DNA from: Augochlora pura
Lineage: Eukaryota > Arthropoda > Insecta > Hymenoptera > Halictidae
NCBI RefSeq assembly: GCF_028453695.1
Contig: NC_135780.1
Coordinates: forward strand, 11,529,172 to 11,593,171
Length of the DNA stretch: 64,000 bases
Direction of reading: 5' to 3'
Shown here: piece by piece, positions 24,401 through 34,500 of the stretch
Numbering within the stretch: the first letter of the stretch is position 1
Layout: each line of letters begins with the position of its first letter
Made by a program: the position numbers and the translations under genes
The notes under the pieces: generated by a model
The model's input: the letters and a program-made list of their open reading frames with translations, nothing else
Told to the model about the DNA's origin: nothing
Database searches by the model: none

Positions 24401-27400
24401 CTGAACTTCCTGGACTGCCAGGACCTTGGGGATTCCAAGGATTGCTCGTGCTTCCTGGATTCTTCGGATTTCCGGAATTCCAGGGATTGTCCGAGCTTCC
24501 CGGACTGCCAGGACCTTGGGGATTCCAAGGATTACCTGTGTTTCCAGGATTCTGTGGATTTCCTGAATTCCAGGGACTTCCTTGGTTTCCTGGACCGCTC
24601 GGACCACTCGGAGACTTTGTACCTGCTGGAGACCACGGATTTCCGGACGTTCCAGGAGCGCCCCAACCTCCTGGACTAGATCCTGGATTCTTCGTACCCG
24701 ATGGATTCCACGGATTACCCGAGTTTCCTGGACTTCCAGGACCTCCTGGTCCGCCTGGTTGTCCAGAGGAAGGACCACCGTATGGGGAACCGGGAGGACT
24801 TCCGTGAGGACCAGACTGATCGCCGGGTGCATTCGCACAATTGCCGTAAGTACCGGGAGTGCAACCGTTTGGTGATCCTTGGGGATTAGATCCTTCCACG
24901 GGACTCTGATAAGCGGGGATTCCTGGTATAGGTGCATTCTTTACGGGGCCAACACCGCTGGAGCCTAAACAGAGAACACATTCGATCAGATATTGTTTGC
25001 TCAGACGTTTCTTTTTTCTCGGTGTTTGAAACCAGTCGTTGGAATGAAGAAATCTTTCGACGAAAAAAGCGTAAAAAATTTAACTAACCTTGGCTGCAAC
25101 TTGAACCAGGTTTAGGAGCACTAGAACACGGAGAACCTGTTTGGGGTTTATCATTCCAGCCTCCGGCAGGTTGGTTCGGCTGAGGGCCGTTTCCAGGTCC
25201 ATTGTTCCATCCATGTCCAGGCGGCTGATTCGGTTCTTGTCCAGGCTGTTGTCCAGGGAATTGACCAGGTTTCTGACCAGGTTGCTGTCCAGGATGCTGG
25301 CCAGGTTGCGGACCTGGTTGCTGTCCTGGATATTGTCCAGGTTGCTGACCTGGTTGCTGGCCAGGATACTGTCCAGGATGCTGGCCAGGTTGCTGACCTG
25401 GTTGCTGTCCTGGATATTGTCCAGGATGTTGGCCAGGTTGCTGTCCAGGTTGTTGTCCAGGATATTGCCCAGGTTGTTGACCAGGGTATTGTCCAGGTTT
25501 CTGACCAGGTTGATGACTAGGATATTGTCCGGGTTGTTGTCCAGGATGCTGGCCAGGTTGTTGTCCGGGATATTGACCAGGTTGTTGCCCAGGGTATTGT
25601 CCAGGTTTCTGACCAGGTTGCTGTCCAGGATACTGTCCAGGATGCTGGCCAGGTTGCTGACCTGGTTGCTGTCCTGGATATTGTCCAGGTTGCTGACCTG
25701 GTTGCTGGCCAGGATACTGTCCAGGATGCTGGCCAGGTTGTTGTCCTGGATATTGACCAGGATGCTGGCCAGGTTGCTGTCCTGGTTGCTGTCCTGGTTG
25801 CTGCCCAGGATATTGTCCAGGTTTCTGACCAGGTTGTTGTCCGGGATATTGCCCAGGTTGTTGACCAGGGTATTGTCCAGGTTTCTGACCAGGTTGCTGT
25901 CCAGGTTGATGACTAGGATATTGTCCGGGTTGCTGTCCAGGTTTCTGACCAGGCTGTTGTCCGGGATATTGCCCAGGTTGTTGCCCAGGGTATTGTCCAG
26001 GTTGCTGCCCAGGATGTTGTCCCGGTTGCTGACCTGGCTGCTGTCCNGGATACTGTCCTGGATGCTGGCCAGGTTGCTGTCCAGGATATTGTCCAGGTTT
26101 CTGACCAGGTTGTTGTCCTGGATGCTGGCCAGGTTGTTGTCCAGGATATTGTCCAGGTTTCTGACCAGGTTGTTGTCCGGGATATTGTCCAGGTTGCTGA
26201 CCAGGTTGCTGTCCCGGATATTGTCCAGGTTGCTGGNCAGGTTGTTNTCCGGATGGTTTATTCCAAGGAGATGGACCTCCACCACTCACAGGTCCACTTT
26301 TAACAGGCCCCGTAGTTCCAGCAGGTCCACNTTTAACAGGTCCCGAAGTTCCAGCAGGTCCACTGCCCCANGGATTTGCACCTTCACCCGGTGTACCCAG
26401 TTTCTGCACTCCTCCAGACGTGCCAGGTTTCTTTTTATGACCATAGTGATGCTCCGGCCTGTACTGNCCATCGTCCCCATCGTCACANTCATCTTCATTC
26501 TCCTCTTCCGGCTCCTCCCAGTCCTCTTCTTCCTCCCAGTCGTCGTCTTCCCATTTGTTCGCGCACTTTGGACATCCGTTTCGGTCTACCTTGCCTCCAG
26601 CACCGGGATGACTAGAGGGATGACCGTGATCGCTGCCTTCCTGGTTCTGGTTCGCATATCCGGCGCCGTCGTAACTGCGAATCCCTTTGTGACCGTCATG
26701 GCCACTTCCGGGAACGCCGCCGGTGAAGGTGTCCGAGCCGCTCAGCGAGAATGCGCCAGCATTCGCGGAAGCGAAGGCGGATGCGGATGCAGCCGCGCCG
26801 CCTGCAGCAATGCAACAACACGGTACAGCATTCCTCAAATTTCTCAAAACGCTACGAATGTATATATATATATTGCCCGAAATGCTCGAGCAACGTGCTC
26901 CGATTCTGTACAAGTCTAATCTATCGCGTGCTCTTCCTTGTTCGCAGTTTCTACGTCTCCACGGTCTTTGATACTTCCAGCACGGTCAACACAACGAGTT
27001 TTTATCGAATTGTCATGGAAACCGGTTGATACGAACCAGTCTCGTGTGCGTCGCCGAATGAAAATTCATAGACAAAAAAAAACGCAGCCACGAGCAAGCG
27101 GAAAATCCACAATGATCTTGACGGACGTAACGTGTGTTTTCTACAATGTAACGATCGGTTATAATTGTTGCACGGAGACAGGCTATTATTACGAGGATGC
27201 GCAGACTTCGCACGGATTTTGCGACTAATTTTCGCCGTCGGTGAATTAACAGTTGAAGAAATACGTACTGTACGCGAGGCCGCCGCTGCCATCGTTGGTC
27301 CTGTAGGCTCCTGAAAGTAGTGATCGAACGTTTCAGAGAAGGATCCCGATGCGTCAACGCGTATAAATAGCGGTGGAATGCGAGGACGAGCCGCGAATCG

Positions 27401-27536
27401 CGAGTAGACTAAAGAATACGCTAGCAAGAAGGAGCGTCCGCGCACGCGGCTCGATGAAAGAGAAGCTGCGACTACAGTTACCTGATCCGACGACAAGTGC
27501 GCCGATAAAGAGGAGGATCGTTGGCGGTCTAATCAT
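21476..27536 (-). CDS. Large secreted multi-repeat protein (Gly/Pro/Gln-rich, silk- or glue-like)
   Basis: Six exons on the minus strand: 27482-27536, 25089-26801, 22796-24964, 22107-22664, 21702-21839, 21476-21501; every intron is phase 1. The product is about 1552 residues. Exon 1 is a signal peptide (MIRPPTILLFIGALVVGS). Exon 2 gives an Ala-x-Ala stretch (GGAAASASAFASANAGAF), an acidic block with CPKC (about residues 93-124), then some 80 XPGQ tetrapeptides (about 205-540). Exon 3 gives NPWNPQGPGSPGSS-type repeats, PYQPGP repeats and a block with ten Cys in C-x7-C pairs (about 1168-1233). Exon 4 gives GPGS and GHGAGFG repeats; exon 5 gives GSNAGSLAASQAGSGAW and similar. Exon 6 (WSGSVKG, stop) is my weakest join, chosen because an AG acceptor and phase fit. 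Several single Ns lie in the XPGQ array. PGQ turns occur in elastic spider silks and glutenins; a structural or adhesive role is inferred, and I do not recognise the protein. Confidence 0.8.
23034..23225 (-). repeat. Cys-rich GCSGSPxQPC repeats
   Basis: About five copies of a GCSGSPGQPC-like unit give ten Cys in roughly 64 residues. This is the only dense cysteine block in an otherwise Cys-poor protein and suggests local disulfide cross-linking. Confidence 0.75.
23330..23770 (-). repeat. PYQPGP / TKPGQNPYQPG repeats
   Basis: Near-identical tandem units of 57-100 bp encode QDGTGPGTKPGQ-NPYQPG and GPYGGAGPTKQPYQPGP. They are close to identical at the DNA level, which indicates recent duplication. 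Confidence 0.75.
24330..24600 (-). repeat. NPWN/GPGSPGSS repeats
   Basis: Roughly 100-bp units encode SNPWNPQGPGSPGSS followed by a GSPWNSGSPKNPGS-type segment, repeated with variation. The Trp in each unit is regular. Confidence 0.75.
25236..26250 (-). repeat. 12-bp tandem array encoding XPGQ
   Basis: About 1 kb of a 12-bp unit of the form CAR-CCW-GGN-CAR (XPGQ), with X mostly Q, Y, H or K and rarely F or E. There are about 80 units. Higher-order order is visible (QPGQYPGQQPGQ; HPGQYPGQQPGQ). Single Ns mark unresolved repeat positions, so the true copy number is uncertain. Confidence 0.85.
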
Positions 27537-27626
27537 CTCCGGATGAATCGTCGCGGATGTCTGTATCGTTCCTTCGTGGTCCGCGAGTCACGGACCATTG
27601 CGAAGCGAGTCCCTGTCGAATACTTG

Positions 27627-27634
27627 TATATATA
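27627..27634 (-). promoter_or_regulatory. TATA box of the multi-repeat protein gene
   Basis: TATATATA on the minus strand, about 91 bp before the ATG at 27536. It predicts a start near 27600 and a 5' UTR of about 60 nt. Confidence 0.5.
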
Positions 27635-28587
27635 AGGATACCCCCAGCGAGGTGAAAGGATACACGAATCATCATCATCATCCCCGACGAAGAAGCCTGG
27701 GGCGACGTGGGTGGCGACGCGCGATCGGTCAGCTCTTTCTATCGCGGAACGGTCGCGGACCTGTTTCAGGTGCCGGCTTTGTCTCTCAGGATCACGTCAT
27801 CCTGGTTTAGGAGTTTCCCGGGACTAACAATAAGCGTGCAGGATCCTCATGCAAATCGGAGCGTGTAACAAGAATATTCTCGCTTCCGACGAATTTACGA
27901 CGCACTGTCGCGATGATTTGCTGCGATTCCCACCGCTGCATTCTTCCCCGATGACTTCAAATTTATTCGACTGATCATCGTATGCCTAAAATTCCTGGCA
28001 ACAAGTGAATCCTTTAGGATTACAGTCGGAAGATTAGAGAATACCGTGAGCAGAAAATGTTCCGTGCCCTGAAAATAATCCAACTTATGTAACCTTGTTC
28101 TGATTGTCGCTATTATCAAATGTTTTAGGTAATACGCATGGGGTTGCATACCAGTTAATTGCATCATGCAATTGACGTGAATTGGTGTAAGTATTGCCAA
28201 AGAATATTATTGCATGTACTTAACAAGTGAGCATATTATAATAGATATAACGATCAAATTATGGCTGTAGGTTTTTATTGAAAAATCTTTATTAATGAAT
28301 CGCTACACGCTTACAGCCGATTTTAATAAAACTTTAGGAGAAGATGGTTCCCAGAAAAATATTCGACACACATATCTTTTTACCGGTATTTGTTCATATT
28401 TACCTGGTGAAAACAGACCCTAACCTTGGAATTTAAAATAACGGAGCTTTTTTCCAAAATTTCAGCCCAATCAACAAGTATCACTTCTGCATATTCCCTT
28501 GTTAGATAAGGTGCAAATAATTCTTGCCGTTCTAGCCGTAACAATCAATATAAAAATCGGTAGGAATTATTTGTTTATGTTAGCGAT

Positions 28588-28791
28588 TGCAGCGCCTCTT
28601 ACGGGGAAAGCAAGAAGCTTTTTACGGAGTCCGTACAGCGCCAATTAGTAAGGTGGCGAAACGCTCAAACTACTAGCCAAATCCGACTATCGGTAAATTT
28701 GTCTATCAGTTTCAGCGTTTTGCCACCTTACTAATTGGCGCTGTACGGACGCTGAACGAAGCTTCAATATTCCGCCACGAGAGGCGCTGCA
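28588..28791. mobile_element. Foldback (MITE-like) element with long inverted arms
   Basis: Both ends carry TGCAGCGCCTCT in inverted orientation. Inside, 28629-28657 and 28722-28750 are perfect 29-bp inverted copies (starting GTCCGTACAGCGCC). The spacer is about 64 nt. It has no coding capacity. The flanks do not show a clear target duplication. Confidence 0.65.
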
Positions 28792-29877
28792 GTTGCCATT
28801 TAAATTAATTATTATTACTAATTTCTGAAAAATTAACCTAATTATAATTAGGTATATAAAATGTTTGTAGCATCAAATAAAACTGTAATAACAATTAAAA
28901 TTCAGTCTGTCATAGTATACGCCTGCCATACGTTATTCGATGTCTTAATCAAAAGCTATTGATGAATAAGAACACATTTATTTACCCAGTTTCGATAAAA
29001 AATTGAAAATCTGGTGGCAAAGAATACTTTACTTTCATCAATTAATTTTGTTGAGTGTTCTGGCACCAACAGAAGGGATAGGAACGAACTACACTAGATT
29101 CTCGTTGGAACAACATTTTATTTATACCTGCACTCGTGTATTATCACATCTTTTCGAAATCCAACCATGAAAATACGGTCTTTTTGAGGTTGCACGAAGG
29201 ATCGTACATAATTTGTTTCTTACTTCGCGTACAACGATTATAAACCTTTATACAAAAATATGAATTCGAAAATGTTGGACCATGGCGGACTAATATGTAT
29301 ATCGTACAATTCTTCGGCAAGGGGTACGTATACCTTTTTTCGCGCGTGTCATGCGGTCAAAAGTATCTGCCTCATGACCGTCGAGGAGTTACATATAAAT
29401 ACATATACACACACGGATATACATCTACATGAATGTACATAGTATGTACATACGTGCACGGATTTCACGAAGAATCGTCGCGTGATCGAGGGCTCGAGTC
29501 GCTCGTTTCGCGTTCAACGTTTTACAACTAATCGGCGGCTACCGGATAAACGAAATAACGACGACGGTAGCGATCGGAGAAAGTGTGTGGAAGGCACTTC
29601 CTTGGCACGTGATCACAGAAGAACGCAGGTACTGTGCAACGAATTCGCTTGGTCCTGAACGAGCCGAACGCGTCGAGTAGGACGCCGCGGAGTTTCATTT
29701 TTATTGTAGATCAGAAATTAAAACAGAATCTTCGTAATTGTCTCCTTGACCAAACGACTGTTCTTTCGTCCGTCTGTCTGTCTGTGCGAAAGAAAAAGAA
29801 ACACGAATGAGAACAGCATTTGGTAGTTTTTCGGTAACGATTCTAGACTGATGCACATCGCGCGAGAATGGTAATTG

Positions 29878-29998
29878 TAATGGTAATGATATAATGATAA
29901 TGATGACGATGATGATAATTATAATAACAATAACAATAATAATAATTAGGTAATATTAATAATAATAATAATAATAGTGACAACAACAATTATAATTA
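29878..29998. repeat. AAT/GAT trinucleotide-rich tract
   Basis: Interrupted (AATGAT), (ATAACA) and (AAT) repeats. Confidence 0.7.
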
Positions 29999-31580
29999 AA
30001 AAAAAGAGAAAAATGCATTCAACTATGCAGGTGTAAATCATTTCTTTCGAATGTTTTTTCGTGAGTGTCCGAGACGATTACACATCGGAACGGAACACCC
30101 GTTTTTTTTTTCTTTCCTACATGTATATGTTTCCGTTTGCTTTGTACACGTCGTATAAATAAGTAGGATCAATGATTCTTCTAACGACTAATAACTTAGA
30201 AAGATACGCGTGGAAATATCTACAAGTATGTATAAAACCATTTTTGTATTGCAACGCGTTTGCTCCTGGAACGGGCGAGGGGTGGCTGTGAGAGATCTCG
30301 GATCTAGAATAATTCTCGCGGATCGATTTACCGGGGGCGGCTGTTACGTACAATACAAAATGGCAGTTGTGTTGCGATAAAAAGCGCAGCGCGCAACCAA
30401 GAAGGCGTCGAACGCGAGGCTATTTTTCTGCTCTAATACTGCTGCTTTTCGAACGTTCGACCGATCTCCGGGCTACCGGCCGTCTGATAGACGATTGCGA
30501 ATTTTTTAAATTCGAGGAGACCTCGGCTGTTTACAATATTTTATTTTGGCTTCGTCGGTCGTAAGGCACGTAATGTGTTCGTTAAACGAAAAAAAAGGAC
30601 GCTATATAAAAATGTAAAATCTGCATTCGCTCATCTCACATGCTCGACTTTCTTGGTTCTCTTTCTCTCTCTCTCTCTCCCTTTCTTTCACACTCACACG
30701 TTCTCTTCCTTTCTCTCCACCTTTATCCCGTTCGTATCACGTATTCACACGCACAAACACACTCTCGTTTAATCCTGTTTCCATCCGAACATAGCGTAGC
30801 AACAAGACGATCGTCTCGACTTGAATCGCGGGAACAGTTCCTCGAGCGTTACACCGACAAATTTCAAAAGGCGTACCGCGTAGACTCGCGCTTTGATAGC
30901 TGATATCACACGGACGATCACTGATCAAATGAGTCAACGCAACGATCACGGAGATATCCCGCTTAGTCGCTACGCAAATATATGCGAAAGAGATCGCGCG
31001 CTCGACAATAAATATGGTAGGAAGCGATGAACCGTGCACGGATCGCAAGCTGTTACGAAGCTGGCCGTGCTCCGCGGGTTTGGATAGATGGTCTCAAAGA
31101 CAGCCAACAGCGAATTAGCAACAAAGGGTGGCTAACTCCCCACTCGCTCCGTCCGATCTCGTCTCTCGAGTTCTATGCAAGCTGACAAACATCAACGTAT
31201 AAGATCTTTTGGTCACGCGTTCGAATTGCGCGTAATAAGTTTGGTACATTGTCCGCAAACAACGTGTCCGTAGAGCTTTAAAACGACTCGACCAGGATGA
31301 CAGTACTAAGAACGCGAAAGCGTCTGGCTAACAAACAATCGGTCCCCGTCTTCCTTCCGCATCCCAACTTTCCAGCTCCGCATAGCGTGATACGTTCTGG
31401 CAACCGATTCGATTGTTTCGTGTGATCCACCGAGTGCTCTAGGAACGAACGCGCTCACCGAAGCAACAAAAATAGTCTACCACAAGTTCGAATCGGCGAC
31501 AGTGCGACCGAGGAGCCGCGAAACAAAGAGAGAACGAGAGAAGGAGTGAGCGAGCGTCCGTGGCGCGACCAGACGCGTCG

Positions 31581-34500
31581 TCAATGTTGCGTCTCCGATA
31601 TCGTCTTGACGGGTTGCAAGCCCTGCTTCTCGTGCTTCTCCTCATCCTTGTCCGGATTGTCCCAGGCTTGCCTCTGCCCGGATCCGAAGATTATGTAAAA
31701 CACCGAGCACACGATGTAGACGCACGCCGAGATCATGAACACCAGTCTCCATTTCGCTTGTGTCGGCTGTAAAACGGAATTCCTTTTGTTATTCTCTGAC
31801 ACGCTAACAAGGAACAGATTTGCCTCTGTAACTTTGGCGAGAACCGCAGACTTCAAGCATATAAATCCTAACGAGAGTAACACATTGAAAACAGAATACA
31901 ATTAAGCGCTCTGTCTGTGGCGCAACAATTGCCGAGGCATCGCTGTACACAGAGGCTCTGCTCAGGCAAGAGCAAACGAGATCAACGAGATCAACGAGAT
32001 CAACGTCAGGGATAATTACCGTCCCGATGATTATGTAGCCGGCGGTGATCGGGGCGAGAAGACCGGCGAGATTCGCCAGACAATTGGTGAAGGACATCAG
32101 CACCCCGGCGAACCTCGGCGATATGTCTAAGTGGTTCACTTTGAACCCGGAGTAGATGCCACCGTTCAGGCCTACACCGACGGTCAGGATAGCTATCGTC
32201 AACCAGGAATTACAACTGGTGTACGAAGCGCCGATCAGCGCGATCGCGGGCCCGAATTGTCCTATACTGTTGATGATCTTGCGTGTGTAGGTGTGGTTGA
32301 ACCTGCCCGTGGAGATCATCCAGTCGGCTATGTGTGATACTACCATCGAGAAGATCCACATGGCTAGATACGGCAGCGAAGAAATACTTCCATTCTAAAA
32401 CGCATAACATAATCGTTAATTTGGACCGTGTATTAACAGCTGATATATATAATTATATGGAGCTATCTTCTTACCGATTTAATATCAAAATGAAGTATCT
32501 GCTTCATGAAGGTCGGCAGTTCGGTCATCAGCGTCTCGTATCCATAGTTCTGACCCATGTGGGCGATCAGAATGGCCCAGAACGGCAACGAAGTGACGAT
32601 GGAGCGCCACGGCACTGGAGGAGACTGTTCAAAAGTCGAAACACCATTACTCTCACTGTACTCAAGCGATCTCAAGAACATAATTCTCATGATACTCACG
32701 GTAGCTCCGGCGCTGCCCCACAGAGCGCTAAGTATGTACTTTTTCTCGTCTTCGGGGATATGGGGATGGCTCTCGGGGTCCTCGTACACCATCAAGAGGA
32801 ACGCGACGCACCAGATGGTGCCGATCGTGCCGAACACGTAGAAGATCGATGGCCAGCCACCGTCGAAACCGTATTCGGATAGAAGTCCGCTAAGCGGCAT
32901 TGATATCACGGTGCCGAATTGGGCGCCTGGTGTGTCATCGCATGTGAAAAATATGATTGATTAGTGGCGCGCGTCGCCGAGTAGGACGCCAATAACGATA
33001 GAAATAGAAAGAAGTGGACGTGTATAAAGCAGGCATGTCCAAGACGCGTTACTATTCAGGTTCTCGGCCAAGGAACGCCGACGTGGATTCAAAATTGCAC
33101 GGCGGGGTGCTGCGTGAGCGAGCTTATTAGACGAACGATTATCTTCCCTCTATAGGCTCGCGAGAGACATGCCTGGACATGCCTGGCGTGGAAGAAGATG
33201 AGAAGAAGAGAGAATAGAAGTAGAAGAAATAGAAGAATAAATAGTAGAACAAATAGTAGAATGAATATTAGAAAAAGTAATAGAATAAATAGTAAAATAA
33301 GTAATAGACTAAATATTAGAAAAAGTAGTAGAATAAATAGTAGAATAAGTGGTAGAGTAAATAGTAGAATAAATAGAAGAACAAATAGTAGAATAAGTAA
33401 TGGAATAAATATTGGTAAAAGTAATAGAATAAATAGTAGACTAAGTGGTAGTAGAACAGTAGAGAAATGGGGAAAGGAAGAAGCGGACGATCGATCCGGC
33501 AGCCTGCGGGTACACGCTCGGGTCCATCGGGTAGGCCGCGGGTAGACGATAGAAAGGAGAGCTAGGGCCTCGTAGTATCGAGGTAGGCAGCAACGAGCTT
33601 ACCGGCGTAGACGAAGGCACCCATCCTGCTGCGTTCATTCGGCGGTATCCACTTGGCCAGCATCGCGTGCGTGCAAGGCACAATTGGACCCTGCAATAGG
33701 GATAATCCATTCCTAGGGGGAGGAAATACACCCGAACGATCAAAAAGCGTTCACACATCACGGCAATTTTCGTCGTGTTAAAAAATTCTCTTTATTTGTT
33801 TGTTTGTTTGTTTGGTTTACTCTTTAACCTGTTTACTGGGGGTGGCGACGAGTCGACTCCTCAACGTTTTTTTTACCTATTCCGTTTACTTACACAAACT
33901 CGACTGAGATCGTTTTTCTCTCGTTTCCGTGAGTCTTACGCTGCGCCGAATCCATTAAACAATACGTGTGAGAGAGAGCCAGGCTACCGAAAAACCGTGT
34001 TCGATCCCATCGCGAAGCAATTGGTTCTCGAAGGGTTGCGCTGAGGAACTGCTGCTGGCTCGATTTGTTACACACAGGTTACCGAGGGCTCGATAGTGTT
34101 CCCAGTGAACAGGTTAACGTGTTCGTATACTCTTTCTTTTCTCGCTATTCGTTCCAAGATCGCCACTTTATCCGATCGACGAGATGTCGAGAGAGAGAGA
34201 GGAGGAGAAAGAAAATCTGTGGAAAACACAACTTACCTCGCCCAGGCCTTGAATAAATCGGACCGCCATCAGCCAGTAGTAGCCGGCGTGGGCGGATATC
34301 GGGACCAGTAATCCGAACACCGAGTTGATCATCATCCCGATACCCAGGAAATACTTGGATCCGTAACGTTTCGCTAGTATCCCGAACGGTATCTGCGTGA
34401 TCACGTAACCGTAGAAGAATGAGCTCAACAGGTAGCCCTGCTTGGTAGTGTCCCAGACGAACTCGCCGTCGCTGTGATTCTGGAATCGAACGACGGATGA

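Larger units (their letters stand above)
27640..31580. other. Intergenic segment and probable 3' UTR of the transporter
   Basis: No coding frame is supported. The left part is upstream of the multi-repeat gene; the right part may be the long 3' UTR of the minus-strand transporter (TTTATT near 29112 and 29701 would be its AATAAA). It includes a foldback element (28588-28791) and AT-rich trinucleotide repeats (29878-29998). Confidence 0.5.

Noticed and set aside
22096..24807. Long plus-strand frames opposite the multi-repeat gene
   Set aside because: Reverse complements of Gly/Pro/Ser codon repeats remain open; they have no start context or splice logic.
25236..26250. CRISPR-like regular array
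   Set aside because: Eukaryotic coding tandem repeat; no spacer/repeat structure.
25141..26919. 592-codon frame on the plus strand and a 401-codon second frame on the minus strand
   Set aside because: The 12-bp repeat is a multiple of three without stops in most frames, so all frames stay open. Only the minus frame with PGQ joins the signal-peptide exon in phase.
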